A stretch of 64,000 nt of DNA from Symbiodinium natans (Eukaryota > Sar > Dinophyceae > Suessiales > Symbiodiniaceae), in assembly GCA_905221605.1 (NCBI GenBank), contig CAJNDS010000020.1, positions 1 through 64,000 of the forward strand. Direction: 5' to 3'. The notes beneath the pieces are model-generated. The model had not been told where the DNA came from. It was given only the letters and a program-made list of their open reading frames with translations, and did no database searches. The position numbers and the translations under genes were made by a program. This document shows positions 41,348 through 53,119 of the stretch, one piece after another; position 1 is the stretch's first letter; every line of letters begins with the position of its first letter.

Positions 41348-41520
41348 CTTATAGAATACAATATATGATACGAACAAATCGTACAATAACATGCTCTAAC
41401 ATACAGTCATATACGAGAACGCACGACAACTCCAACCAACTCGAATACACTTTAACATACTATGACAATCGATCATACATGAGCATATATGGAAACCCAT
41501 GAGAACACACTATGGCATGC
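41160..41520. other. AT-rich stretch with irregular TATACTA words
   Basis: Repeated ATATACTA/TACAATATAC words, a CA run (41,318-41,330) and a (TA)n (41,331-41,347). The two overlapping Tyr/Ile frames are artefacts. Confidence 0.6.
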
Positions 41521-41571
41521 TACAAGAAACTCTTAGATTTAATGCGATACTACATGGTACTCTAGGAGAAG

Positions 41572-41679
41572 CTTGGAATGCAGGTCGAGACGGCGGTGGA
41601 TGAGGCTCTTTGGTTCCACGACGAGAACTACGAGCCCCCTTGGCTGAACTTGAGAATGATCCTCCTCTCAGCCGCCTTC
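41572..41679 (+). CDS. Well-supported exon, 36 codons
   Basis: AGGAGAAG acceptor, LGMQVETAVDEALWFHDEN, then EPPWLNLRMILLSAAF, donor GTGTTT; exactly 108 nt. No family recognised. The WFHDENYEPPW segment suggests a folded domain. Confidence 0.48.
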
Positions 41680-41775
41680 GTGTTTTAGGGCTTGGGGTTT
41701 AGGAGGGTTTGGGGTTTAGGGTTTAGGGTCTAGAGTTCTAGCATCCCCTATGCAGGCACCCTCTCTCCACACTCC

Positions 41776-41809
<34 letters not shown>

Positions 41810-42431
41810 ACCCCCCCCTCCTTCCCCGAAAGGTTCCCCGTGGCTCCCGGATGCCCTCGACAGTTTTTTTTTTTGGTTAGAGCTTGAGGGTTGAGGGTTT
41901 AGGGTTTAGGGTTTAGGGTTTAGGGTTTAGGGTAGGTACACTGAAAGTTGTTTTTCTGTCCGGGTTTATGGTTTAGGGCTTGGGGTTGGGTGCGTTTTTT
42001 TCCGTGTGTGTCTTCGTTTAAGGGTCTATCCGGGTTCTTGATGTTCAGGGTCTATCCGGGTTCTTGTTTGATAGTGAGGGATGATTACGTACCTGGAGGC
42101 AACTGAATTAAATAAAAGCTCATCACGCTTCAACCCGAAATCCATACCTTCGTGATGCACTCTAATACATTCCTCCCCCACCCCATCGCACCCCACCACC
42201 CCACCTCCCCCAACCCCCATCCCCCACCCACCCCTCCACCCCCCCAATTCTCCCTACTTCCTTGTTTTGAAGTAGTAAGATTCAAAGCACACAAGGGGTG
42301 TGTTTAGCAATAACCCACAAAGAAGGGCTTTGGGGTTCCTTGGGGTACACCCGAATTAAACCCCAAGCCCGTCAACCTACCCTAAACCCTAAACCCTAAG
42401 TATAGTCAAGTGAAGCCAGGGTTCGTTCCAG

Positions 42432-42485
42432 GCCCACAGAAGGCTCACTCTGGACGATCTTTGGACAAGTCGCCCGGGTTCTCAG
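42432..42485 (+). CDS. Exon candidate, 18 codons
   Basis: CGTTCCAG acceptor, AHRRLTLDDLWTSRPGSQ, GTGTTC donor; exactly 54 nt. Confidence 0.38.
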
Positions 42486-43133
42486 GTGTTCCCTGATCTT
42501 GGGGTTTAGGGTTTAGGGTTTAGGGTTTAGGGTTGGGGTTCAGGGTTTGCAGGGTTTCGGGTTGGGGTGAAGGGTTAAGGTTGGAAGTCCTCTAAACTCT
42601 GCTTGAAGGTTCAGGGGTACTTATCTATGTAAGGTTGCACGTACCCCCAAGAGGGTTCGAAGTCTCATGGACAGAGGCCCTACTCATGACCCTACCCAGG
42701 AACCCCTTGGCCTTTCGGCGGGGTTTGCTTGTCATTCCAGCAAGTGTTGGTTCAAACACCCTGAACCCCAAGCCCCAAGCCCCAAACCCCAAACCCTAAA
42801 CCCTAAACCCCAAACCCTAAACCCTAAACGCATTCTTACAGGGCACCCCGGCACACTTGATGTCTTCAAGGGCGGAGTTCGAGTCTACAGGGGTTCAGGG
42901 TTTGGGCTTTACAGTTTAGGGTTTGGGGGCGGGGGGGGGGGGGGGGGCTCGGAGCTTCAGTGAAACTTTGTCACTGAAGGAAGACTGGAGCCCTTAGGGT
43001 TTAGGGTTTAGGGTTTAGGGTTTAGGGTTTAGGGTTTAGGGTTTAGGGTTTAGGGTGCCACCTTGTCTGATCTAGATGGTCTGAAGCCCTAAGCCAAACC
43101 CCACACCCTGAACCATGTGCTGGCCCTCAACAG

Positions 43134-43212
43134 CCGAAGCAGAACCGAGTCAGAATCCGCTGCAGCAGCAAAGGCAGATCTGGTGGACGACTTGCTCAGC
43201 AAAGGCCCCGTG
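43134..43212 (+). CDS. Exon candidate
   Basis: CAACAG acceptor, SRTESESAAAAKADLVDD then LLSKGPV, donor GTAACT. Likely pairs with the next candidate only 31 nt downstream, which would be an unusually short intron. Confidence 0.38.
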
Positions 43213-43243
43213 GTAACTCATGGGTTCTAGGGTTACTGTGTAG

Positions 43244-43341
43244 GGTTATGGAGGGCAAGATGCATGAAAGGCTATGCTCGCCAGCAAGTCTTGTGGCCGT
43301 CAGCCCTGAACTTACCCCGGACAGTAAACGCCGGATGCAAG
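43244..43341 (+). CDS. Exon candidate
   Basis: GTGTAG acceptor, then VMEGKMHERLCSPASLVAVS and PDSKRRMQ, donor G|GTTGTA. Confidence 0.38.
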
Positions 43342-44044
43342 GTTGTAGGGTGCTCGTTGTCCCTCATGGGACACTACCTTGGACCCCTAAGGTTGTGCTT
43401 TGCGGTTTGGGGCCCTTTTTGAGGATCCTCTAAGGGAATATCAGGACCGCACATTAGGAGAACCTCTTAGGGGGTACATCCTCAGGGGTCTGAGACTCCC
43501 TTGAGTCCCCAGCTCGAGGCGACTTGCATCACCAACCCTACCACACTATGTGCGAGGTAGGCCCTTGGGATATTGTATCTTCCCGTTCATGCTAAGAGGA
43601 TCAGGTTTATGTCGGTTTTGACGGGCCAAGCTGGTTTGCGGTATCCTCCCCCCCCCCCCCCCCCCCCCCAGGAGAATATAGAGCGTACATGAACGAGGTT
43701 GCCGAACTAGTTGTGGTCATACGAACCATATGAAGTAGGGTGTATATTCCTGTTATTGGTGAGTGTATATAAGGTTCCTTTTTAATATATTGACGAGTGT
43801 ACATACCGGGTGTCCCTTTGGGGGTACGAGAAATATATACCCTAAGTCAAAGGTTGCACAGGGTCCGCCGGTGCGCCAGAACCAGGTTTGTGGGTTTAGG
43901 GCGGGCGGGGGGGGAGGGGGGGTTTTGGGGGGGTTTGGGATTTTGAGCTCTTGGGGATGCCCTGAAACCCTAAACCCTAAACCCTAAACCCCAAACCCCA
44001 AACCCTAAACCCTAGCCCTAAACCCTAGCCCTAAACCCCACCAG

Positions 44045-44142
44045 AGCCATCCGGAGCTTTCTGGTGGCCAGGAGAGCCCGGCCAGCCTCTCCTCAAGGAC
44101 GAGGACGATGCGACGGCCATGACGGAGATCCTGAAGGCTTTG
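44045..44142 (+). CDS. Exon candidate in telomeric sandwich
   Basis: CACCAG acceptor, PSGAFWWPGEPGQPLLKDED then ATAMTEILKAL, donor GTGGGG. CCCTAAA on the left, TTTAGGG on the right. Unrecognised. Confidence 0.42.
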
Positions 44143-44321
44143 GTGGGGTTCAGGGTTTAGGGTTTAGGGTTTGGGGTTTGGGGTTTGGGGTTTAGGGTTT
44201 GGGATTTAGGGCGCCAAGTGTTTGGGGCCGTAGGGGCGCCTCGTTTGCATTGTTGACGGTGTCTGGGGCCGGCTTGGGGCCTCAGGGCTTGGGGCTCTCC
44301 TGTGCGTTGTGGGTTTAGGGT

Positions 44322-44460
44322 TTAGGGTTTAGGGGTTTAGGGGTTTAGGGGTTTAGGGGTTTAGGGGTTTAGGGGTTTAGGGGTTTAGGGGTTTAGGGGT
44401 TTAGGGGTTTAGGGGTTTAGGGGTTTAGGGGTTTAGGGGTTTAGGGGTTTAGGGTTTAGG
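44322..44460. repeat. Homogeneous TTTAGGGG octamer array
   Basis: About 17 consecutive TTTAGGGG units flanked by canonical TTTAGGG. Confidence 0.9.
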
Positions 44461-44681
44461 GATTGCGACTTAGGGCCTGAGTGTTTGGGGCCTGAGATCT
44501 CAGGGTTTATCGTTTAGTGTTTCCTAGTTTTGGGGTTTGGTGGCTCAGGGCTTGGATCCTTCCTGCTATTTTTTACAGGACTTGTTGATTTTTACCTTCT
44601 AGCTATGGCCCTAAACCTAAAACCCTTCTTGGCATGGATACTCTGCCTTCTTGGCATGGATACTCTGGAACTGGTCAGCAG

Positions 44682-44791
44682 GAGGATGGATCAGACTGGT
44701 GGGGTTTCTGACTTTGTGGAAGCCTTTTGGGCAGAGGCACGGAGGGCGAGCAGTCCTGCTTTTGCAATGCTGTCACATTGCAGTTCCAGCA
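44682..44791 (+). CDS. Exon candidate
   Basis: GGTCAGCAG acceptor, MDQTGGVSDFVEAFWAEARR then SSPAFAMLSHCSS, possible GT donor. The minus-strand frame over 44,691-45,053 competes. Confidence 0.38.
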
Positions 44792-44819
44792 GTCTGTCAG
44801 TCTGACAGTTTAGCTGCAG

Positions 44820-44961
44820 ATCTTGATGGCTGCCCACAACTACACAGTGGAGTATGAGGCGCAGCAGCGCGCAGGGAGGCTCCCAGATCAAGCTCCCTAC
44901 TATGTCAGCATCCATGGGTCGGGTAGAGCAGTCACAAAGAAGTCCACAGATGCAGTCCCAG
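44820..44961 (+). CDS. Well-supported exon, about 47 codons
   Basis: TTTAGCTGCAG acceptor, ILMAAHNYTVEYEAQQRAGR then DQAPYYVSIHGSGRAVTKKS, donor G|GTCTCA. It looks like beta-strand-rich domain sequence (PLAT/C2-like in feel), not assigned. Its phase does not fit the preceding candidate as drawn, so one boundary is wrong. Confidence 0.45.
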
Positions 44962-45074
44962 GTCTCACGCTGAACACTAAGTTGCTTGTTTCTTGTTGAC
45001 ATGTGAGTTGTCCATGGTAGCTGGGCTGCCATCAACTTTCTCTCTTTGACCAATCGGGGCTCTCCATTTCTTAG

Positions 45075-45242
45075 TGGGCGTAGTTCGGGGCTTATCGAAG
45101 CTCTGCGCCGGGACCGAGAGCGTAGACCTTTGGGGCTTACTCCAAAAAGTTGGATCTACATCCACATACTCCAATATAAGTGTACAAAGGGGAATCGCAG
45201 CTCTAATCTTCCTGAAACCATGTTCCAGCTTTCTGGAGTTCA
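45075..45242 (+). CDS. Well-supported exon, about 55 codons
   Basis: Pyrimidine acceptor CTCTCCATTTCTTAG, then GRSSGLIEALRRDRERRPLG, PKSWIYIHILQYKC and NLPETMFQLSGVQ, donor GTGTAG. A second frame (LCAGTESVDLWGLLQKVG, donor GTAGGT) also stays open. Confidence 0.45.
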
Positions 45243-45616
45243 GTGTAGGCTTCTGTGTAGGTTTGGGACGTAAGGAATTCCCGATTTTTTGGGGGCTTGG
45301 GGCTCTTTTTTTTTGTTTGGGGGAGGAGGGGGGGAGTCAATGCAGTTCAGGACATTTCGTGGTACACGTAACCTGGATACTGTGGGTTTAAGAGTGGCTC
45401 TTCGGGTCATGAAAGGTAGGTCTAACCACTAAACGCCTACAAACCCTTTCAACCCTATTAATTAAACCTTATAAACCCGACCCTTTTCACCCTGTAAATC
45501 ATATAAACCACAAAAACCCCATAAACGCCATAAACCCTATAAACCCCATGAACCCTGCAAACCCTATAAAGCCCTACAAAGCAATCACAAACCCTAACCG
45601 CGGAGCTCCTGTGCAG

Positions 45617-45685
45617 CTCCTCCCCTTGGTGGACCACAACTCGACTGTGCGCCTTGCGGGGGCTTCGCCGCAGATCTTTGCGTTG
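45617..45685 (+). CDS. Exon candidate, 23 codons
   Basis: CCTGTGCAG acceptor, LLPLVDHNSTVRLAGASPQI, donor GTGGGG; exactly 69 nt. L-P-x-x-D-x-N-S recalls SET-domain text only weakly. Confidence 0.38.
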
Positions 45686-45699
45686 GTGGGGGGGCCCGG

Positions 45700-46500
45700 T
45701 GCTCTTTTTTGCTTCTCCTTATTTAGGGGTGAGGGTTTAGGGTCAAGTTTAGGGATTAGGGTTTAGGGGCTATGGAGGCGGGGGAGGGTTGGGGGGGTTT
45801 GCTTGTTTTTGTGTTACCCGATTTCCAAATATCCCAAAGTAGGTATTCTTTGCAGACTTTAGACCCCAATGTAGGTCTTGCTTGTATACCTGGAGCCCTC
45901 GGGTTAGGGGTTAGGGTTCAGGGTTTAGGGGTTATGGGAGGGGGGGATGCGTTGGGGGTTAGGGCTTTAGGGACTCAGGGTCCTCTGTCAGCCTCGGCAC
46001 CTCAACAGAAGTAGAACTTCCCTGTAGGCACCTTATCTTCCTAGTTCTTACTACTGCTAAAGCCCCTGTACGAGCCAGTGACTTATGTGGGGTTTAGGGC
46101 TTGGTTGCTTGGGATTTTGGGTGCTTGGGAGTTTGCAGGGCTGGGGCTGAGCGACGTCTGAAGCGTCATAAGTTCGGCGGATGACTCTGTTCGGACATGA
46201 GCTAAGAGCCTCTGAGGGTAGTGTTTTGGGCCCTTGATATGGTCCCTAACGAACAAAGTAGCAAAACGGGGCCATAGTTCAGTTGGACAACCTCAGCCCC
46301 CTAACCCCAAACCCCCAAGAGCCTAAACCATAAATCCCTGAACCCCAAACCCCGACACCCTAGAAAAACCCAAACCCACAACCCCAAAACCCTCAACCCC
46401 CAAAACCCTCAACCCCAAACCCTAAAAGCCCCAAACCCCAAAACCCCAAACCCTAAAACCCTAAACCCCTAAACCCCAAAACCCCAAACCCTAAACCCTA
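45700..46500. other. Degenerate telomeric spacer
   Basis: GGGTTTAGGG relatives, CCCCAAA words (46,300-46,500) and unique sequence. 46,138-46,185 can be read as a short exon (AGAERRLKRHKF) but support is poor. Confidence 0.35.
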
Positions 46501-46917
46501 AATGCCCTCAAGCCCCAAAACCCCTAAACCCTAAACCCTAAACCCTAAACCCTAAACCCTAAACCCTAAACCCTAAACCCTAAACCCTAAACCCTAAACC
46601 CTAAACCCTAAACCCTAAACCCTAAACCCTAAACCCTAAACCCTAAACCCTAAACCCTACACTTGGGTTTCCTGAGAGGCCTTGCCCTTCGCGCGGGCGA
46701 GGCCCGGCAGACTCTGGCTGTCTCCCCTGCCGTCGCTGTCGCTGAAGGACAGGGCTTTCAGATTTAGGATTATCCGGCTTGGGGATGCAAAAACGGACCC
46801 TAAACCCTAAACCCTAAACCCTAAACCCTAAACCCTAAACCCTAAACAGGTTGAGGGGTTTCGGGGCACACCCAGCCCTGAATCCCTAAACCCGAACCTC
46901 CCACCTGTAAGGAGCAC

Positions 46918-46968
46918 AGCGATGCGTCTTCCTCCGCGTCCCTGCCAATGATGGAGGACGGAAGAATT
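46918..46968 (+). CDS. Exon candidate, strand unresolved
   Basis: TGTAAG acceptor then EHSDASSSASLPMMEDGRIG. The minus strand gives GRGGRRIAVLLT with equally good AG and GTGGGA signals. Confidence 0.25.
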
Positions 46969-47579
46969 GGGGTTTACAAGCCATCCGAGCCATGAACTGC
47001 CTCCACCCATGCTGTGTGCAAAGGTGGTTTTTGGCAGCATAGGGATGTTCCGGATGGGTAGAATGAAGGGTTGAGTGATGCTCCCCTGAAACCCCAAACT
47101 CTTTTCCGTTTTGGGGTCTGGGGGGGGGGGGGGGGGGGGGGGGGGGAGCCTAAACCCTAAACCCGAAACCCGAAACCCTAAACCCTAAACCCTAAAGGCA
47201 ACTTGGCGCTTCAAGTTTTCGTGCATGCCGGGAGGATGAGTCGGAGGCGAGCGTGGAAGTCGAAGTCGATGAGGCCAGTGGAGGGCTCTCATGCGGCTAG
47301 CTACATAGGTTTAGAGTTTAGGGTTTAGGGTTTCGGGTGTCTGGGCGTAGTTTATCCCTATACCCTACACCCTCAACCCTAAACCCTACACCCTAAACCC
47401 CCGTAGCGCCGTCAGCAGCTCAGTTCATAGTTGCTTGGATCGCGAGAGAACCCTAAACCCTAAACCCTAAACCCTAAACCCTAAACCCTAAACCCTAAAC
47501 CCTGGCTTCTGGGGTGCAAGTCTCCCAAATACTCCACACCATCGAGCACTACAAGGAGGTCCCAAGGCTAGCTAGAGCT

Positions 47580-49060
47580 CTTTAGCCCCCTTTGGGTTTA
47601 GGGTTTAGGGTTTAGGGTTTAGGGTTTAGGGTTTAGGGTTTAGGGATTCTTAGCTTATCTATGTAAAACTGAAGGGACAAGTGATTTTTTTGTTTATCAA
47701 GGTTCTAAGGGGAGTATAGAAGTCGAGTTATAAGGCTTAGGGCTCAGGGTTCAGGGTTTAGGGTTCTTTTGCGTATAGCTTGGCTTTTTAACTACCCGTG
47801 CGCCTACAAGCAGCAACAGAAATTCTAGTGCCTGGACGGAAGCTTACTGGCCGTGGCGAGGGTGGCGTTTTGTCGATGGCGATGCTTGGGGGCTTAGGGT
47901 TTGGGGCCGCTCTGATTTCACAACTAAACCCTAAACCCTAAACCCTAAACCCTAAACCCTAAACCCTAGACCCTAAACCCAATGGGGTGTACATGATTTA
48001 GGAAAGTGTTGAGGGCACAGGCAATGACCCCCGAATCCCCGCAAAGAGCTTTGAAGAAACAGAGCTTCAACAAAAGCGCTCGTCGTAGTGTGTTCTATCC
48101 CTAAACCCAGAACCCTTAAACCCGCAAGCAAAAGCAACCAACTCTAAGTTTAGCCCGACGACCCCCCCCCCCCCCCCCAAAAAAAAAAAAAACAAAAACC
48201 AACCCCAAGCCGGTTTAGGGTTTAGGGTTTGGGGTTTAGGGTTTAGGGTTTAGGGTTAACCCTAAACTTATGGACCCTTCCATGACCGAGGTCCAAGCTG
48301 GCGACCCCGTCGGTCATGAAAAACGGAAGGCGACCACGATCTGCCAGTTAGGGTTCAGGGTTTAGGGTTTAGGGTTTAGGGTTTAGGGTTTAGGGTTTAG
48401 GGTTTAGGGTTTAGGCTATAGGGTTTAGGGTTTAGGGTTACTATAAGGGTCGGAATAACTTCTAATAGCATTCCCTCATCGTCCCTTTACAGATATGCTG
48501 CAATATCCCCCCCCAAAACCCTATTCTAATCACCAAGGCCCTACATGACCCTAAGGTGTTTGGTTGTGGTTTGGTTGTGGGTTTAGGGTGTGTTTGTTTT
48601 CGTTGAGCATGTGCGGGGGTTGAGTGGGTTTGGGGCTTGGGTTTACAGTGCCAAACTCTAGACCCTAAGCCCTAACGCTAAACCCTACACCCTAAACCCT
48701 AAGCCCTAAACCCTAAACCGTAGACCCTAAACCCTAAACCCTAAACCCTAAACCCTAAACCTAAATCGCTTCCTTGCTCTTGGTCCTGCTATTTCGATGG
48801 AGGCTTCCTAGCCCAAGTACCGCGGAGTGCAAGGGTATGCAGGTTGGTTTAGGGCTTAGGGCTTGGGCCTTAGGGTTTAGGGTTTAGGGTTTAGGGTCAA
48901 GGGTTCGAAGTTCAGGCTTCAAGGGTCCAGGGTTTAGGCTTCAGGGCTGGTACTTCATACGGAGAATTCTTCATGACAGCATGCAGTTCTCCAAAATGTA
49001 CTCACTTTCTTGATATGTTTGCATATATATATATATATATATGGTATATGATATATTTTC

Positions 49061-49092
<32 letters not shown>

Positions 49093-50200
49093 TCATCTGC
49101 ATGTAATATGTATAGGATTCCCAAGGTTCTGTACTGTATGATAACCTGCGAGCTCCAGGAAATGCGCCTTTTTCTCATGTCCAGGACCCCCCAATCCCCC
49201 CTCATCCCCCCCCAATCCCCCCTAATCCCCCTTTAACAAACCCCCCTAAACCCCCCTAATCCCTCCTAACCCCCCACCTCCCCCCCTAATCCCCCCTAAA
49301 CCCCCTTAATAAACCCCCCTAAACCCTCCTAACCCCCCCCCCCCCCCAAAACCCCCCCCAAACCCCCCAGGCAGCAGGGACCTCAAAAGGGGCCTCCATG
49401 TAGATACATCCATCGCAGCGGCAGTGGCAGCTGCCGTCCGCGTAGGGTTCAGGGTTTAGGGTCTAGGGTTTAGGGTTTAGGGTTTAGGGCTGTCGCAACG
49501 AGGTCTCCGGAGTGCAGACGCTTCAGTTGCTTGGCTTTTGTACTTCCTAAAGGGGTTTAGGGTTTAGGGTTTAGGGTTTAGGGTTTAGGGTTTAGGGTTT
49601 AGGGTTGCGACTTACAACGCTGTACTCCTTCGGTCCTTCGTGGCCTTCATATCTCTAAAGCTTCATCAATTCCCCAGCCCTTTATCTTAACCCTCCACCC
49701 AGACCTCTGCAAGCCCAAACCCACTGCAAACCCTAAACCCTGCAAATATTAAATCGCCAAAGCCCTGCAAACCCCAAACCCTGAACCCTAAACCCCTCAG
49801 TGATCCATGTGCAGGTCCCTTCTTGTAGCCCCCCCCCCCCCCCCCAACTCCCGGCAGCTTTGAATCTCCCAACTTCTTCCGCGCTGCCTAGCCCTACACC
49901 CTAAACCCTACTGTAAACCCTAAACCCTAAACCCTAAAACCCTAAAACCCTAAACCCTAAACCCTAAACCCTAAACCCTAAACCCTAAACCCTAAACCTT
50001 GACAGTCCGACCTTGGGTTCCTAAACCCCAAAACATAAACCCTCAGCCCAATAAACCCCCTATAAAAGCCTAGGGTTTTGGGTGTTGGGGGTGTTGGGTC
50101 GCCTTTAGAAAGCCGTATAGTCTACCAGAAACCTCTGAGAACCGGATCCCTAAACCCTACGTAGATACCACCCCAATCCCCTAAACCCCTAACACCCTAA
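47580..50200. other. Telomeric arrays and simple repeats, few exon signals
   Basis: Arrays at 47,597-47,643, 47,935-47,982, 48,352-48,437, 49,556-49,605 and 49,918-49,998; C/A homopolymers at 48,162-48,192; (TA)n at 49,022-49,093; CCCCCCTAAT pentad-like C-rich text at 49,187-49,370; C tract at 49,829-49,845. 47,505-47,595 and 49,490-49,545 are short unique islands with no decisive frame. Confidence 0.45.
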
Positions 50201-50518
50201 ACCTACCCTACGACCCTAAACCCTAAAACCTAAACCGTAACCCCTAAACCCTAAACCCTAAACCCTAAACCCTAAACCCTAAACCCTAAACCCTAAACCC
50301 TAAACCCTAAACCCTAAACCCTAAACCCTAAACCCTAAACCCTAAACCCTAAACCCTAAACCCATCGAGGTTCCAGATTCCCTCCATGGGCGCGCTACCG
50401 AGCCAGGGCCCCAGCGGTGGTTGGGGAGTCGGTTGTCCCTTAGGACTGGGTTTGGGGCTTGGGGTTTGCGGTTTGGGGTTTGGGGTTTAGGGTTTAGGGT
50501 TCTGGGTTTTGAGTTTAG

Positions 50519-50575
50519 GACGCCTTGGGATGCGAGCTCGATGAAGTTACAAAGATGGCCCTCATGTCCTTGAAG
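50519..50575 (+). CDS. Exon using TTTAG as acceptor, 19 codons
   Basis: GAGTTTAG|G, DALGCELDEVTKMALMSLK, donor GTGAAC; exactly 57 nt. The acceptor is a telomere-type TTTAG word. The following 180 bp is open on both strands and may hold another exon. Confidence 0.42.
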
Positions 50576-51352
50576 GTGAACCGCGACTCACAGATTGCGA
50601 TGCCTGTGACAGACAGATATCCGTCACCATTGTACGCACCATCAGAACCACTCGTCAAAGCAGATGCCCAAGTGCTGCAGACGGAACTCAGAATTCCCGA
50701 AAAATCACGTGGACGCACTGAGACCCTCAACTGACGATCGACCAGCCTCAAATCGTCAACTCTCAAACCTACGTCCTCGAAGCGTTGCCCAAACTCTCAA
50801 AAACCCATGCCCAAACTCAAAAACCCTAAGCCCCAAACACGCAAGCTCAACCTCCAAACCTACACCTAAATCCTAAACACTATACGCTATAAATCCTAGA
50901 CCCCGGAAGGGTGGAGCCTGTTCCAGTTCGGGTTTGGGTACTTGAGCCTAGAAGCCTCCAAGTTCCGCCCAAAAAACTCTAAACCTGAACTCTAAAACCC
51001 TAAAAACTGCCTGACAATCCCTAAAACCCTGAAACCTCCCTAAACCCTAAACCCTAAACTAAACCCTAAACCCTAAACCTTCTAACCTAAGCATCCCTAA
51101 ACCCCTGAAACCCGACAACCCCACAGCGTGACTCCAGGCAACTCGAGCGACGGGTCCCAGGAGGGGAGGGGTGAGTTCGAAATCTTCGACTGTGCCTCCA
51201 AAAGCTGGTCGGGGCGTTTAGGATTTAGGGTTTAGGGTTTAGGGTTTGGGGTTTAGGGTTTGGGGTTTAGGGTTTAGGGTTTAGGGTTTGGGGTTTAGGG
51301 TTTGGGATTTGGGGTTTGGGGTTTGGGGTCTGGGGTTTGGGGTTTGGGGTTT

Positions 51353-51547
51353 GGGGTGTAGGGCGGAATCCCCAAATACGCCAAGCACTTTGGAATGATT
51401 TGGGTTTATGGTTTGGGGTTTTGGTTTAGGGTATTAGGGTTTAGGGTACAGGGTTTAGGGTTTAGGGTTCAGGGTTTAGGGTTTAGGGTTTGGGGTGTAG
51501 GGCGGACTCCCCAAATACGCCAAGCACTTTGGAATGATTCGGGTTTA
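51353..51547. repeat. Local duplication of a 53-bp block
   Basis: TAGGGCGGAMTCCCCAAATA plus CGCCAAGCACTTTGGAATGA occurs at 51,359-51,399 and 51,500-51,540 within TTTGGGG/TTTAGGG arrays. Confidence 0.75.
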
Positions 51548-51654
51548 GGGTTCAGGGTTCAGGGTTAAGGGTTTAGGGTTTTGGGTTTAGGTTTGGGGTT
51601 TAGGTAGGGATTAGGGTTTAGAAGGGTTTAGAAGGGTTTAGAAGGGTTTAGAAG

Positions 51655-51950
51655 GGTTTTGGCTTTAGGCTTTAGGCTTTAGGCTCTAGGCTCTAGGCTC
51701 TAGGCTTTAGGCTTTAGGCTTTAGGCTTTAGTCTTTAGGCTTTAGGCTTTAGGCTTTAGGCTTTAGGCTTTAGGCTTTAGGCTTTAGGCTTTAGGCTTTA
51801 GGCTTTAGGCTTTAAGCTTTAGGCTTTAGGCTTTCGGCTTTAGGCTTTAGGCTTTAGGCTTCAGGCTTTAGGCTTTAGGCTTTAGGCTTTAGGCTTTAGG
51901 CTTTAGGCTTTAGGCTTTAGGCTTTAGGCTTTAGGCTTTAGGCTTTAGGG
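51655..51950. repeat. Homogeneous TTTAGGC heptamer array
   Basis: About 40 units of GGCTTTA with rare CTCTAGG, TTTCGGC and TTCAGGC variants; preceded by four copies of TTTAGAAGGG. A single-base derivative of the canonical repeat, spread over 295 bp. Confidence 0.92.
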
Positions 51951-52254
51951 GCGGAAAGGAAGCCGGGAAGGCAGCAAGCAGGAGAGTCTTCGGTTGCGCT
52001 GAACCCTGGCATCCTACACCCTGAACCTCTTAAGCTCTGGCGCCCAAAAGAAGCCCTGGGTTTAGGGTTTAGGGTTTAGGATTTAGGGTTTAGGATTTTA
52101 AGGAAATCCGACGTGCCTTGCCGCCAGGACGATGTGGAAGGCAAGGCGGCAAGCCAGGGTTTAGGGTTTGGGGTTTTGATTTTGGGGTTTAGGGTTTGGG
52201 GGTTAGGGTGTAGGGTTCAGGGTTTAAGTGTTAAGGGCTTTAAGGGTACAAGGA

Positions 52255-52385
52255 CCCTTTGGGTTTAAGGGTTCAAGGGTTTAAGGGTGTAAGGGTTCAA
52301 GGGTTTCAGGGTTTAAGGGTTCAAGGGCTCAAGGATTTAAGGGTTTAAGGGTTTCAGGCTTTAAGGGTTCTAGGGTTTAGGGACT
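52255..52385. repeat. TTTAAGGG / TTCAAGGG octamer array
   Basis: Octamer variants of the telomeric unit, in tandem, before a return to TTTAGGG. Confidence 0.8.
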
Positions 52386-52554
52386 TTGCCGCCCACCTCC
52401 CCAATACTAGACGTTCTTAATGATGACTACATGAGTCATACACAAACGGAGTATTGGAGGGGTGATATCAACCCTGAACCCTAAAGCCAAAAGCCTAGAC
52501 CCTAAACCCTAAACCCTAAGCCCTAAACCCTAAACCCTAAACCCTAAACCCTAA

Positions 52555-52730
52555 AACCCCCCCCCCCCCAAAGCCCCAAACCCCAAGCCCCGGTTTTCGG
52601 GTCGTGTGGGGGGGCGCGTCGATGTTGCAGGACCAGGTCGCTGGTTCCCTATTCCCTGGTTTGCGCGGGGGGGGGGGCGGGGGGTGGGGGGCGCGTGGGC
52701 GCGGGGGGCGGAGGGGGGGGGTCTCCCCTA
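52555..52730. repeat. C tract followed by G-rich tract
   Basis: C11 at 52,558-52,568 and a G-rich stretch 52,663-52,722 with GGGGGG runs. The Pro-rich minus frame is an artefact. Confidence 0.7.
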
Positions 52731-52902
52731 AACCTCCTCCCCCAAACCCCCGCAACCCTAACTAAACCCGAACCCCCGAACCCCCTAAGGCCCTAAACCC
52801 TGAACCTTAATTAACCCCTAGGCCCTAGACCACATGAAGAGAGAGAGTTCAACGTGAAACCCAACGAGGCTTGGGGAAGCAAAAGCCCCGGCTCATCAGA
52901 AG

Positions 52903-53119
52903 TACGGGCGACAAAGGATGCGCCACGCACCTCTTCGACGCGGGAGTCCTGGAGAAGCTCATCTTCAGCGATCCGCTCTTCGAGTCACGCAGCATCAAGC
53001 ATGCCTCGATGCGCGAGCTCGCGAACGGGGTGCGGAAGAACATGAGGAAGTATGACTTCATGGCCTCAATGGACTTCGGTGCCTTTGACGGCTCCTGCAC
53101 ATCAGCTGTACGCGACTTT
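52903..53119 (+). CDS. Long exon with RNA-polymerase motif-A-like sequence
   Basis: 217-nt frame, the longest exon island in the block. It follows TCAGAAG and ends at a GTGCAC donor. It reads CATHLFDAGVLEKLIF, then MRELANGVRKNMRKYDFM and MDFGAFDGSCTSAVRDF. D-x-x-x-F-D-G-S after a hydrophobic strand is the layout of motif A in RNA-dependent RNA polymerases; such endogenous fragments are, as I recall, common in dinoflagellate genomes. No motif B or C (GDD) exon was found nearby, so it is a fragment or part of a spliced gene. The minus strand is also open, but far less family-like. Confidence 0.5.

Noticed and set aside
49687-49872. Many short frames containing NPKP, GFRV or GLGF strings
   Set aside because: Direct translations of CCCTAAA/TTTAGGG arrays (this and dozens of similar frames).
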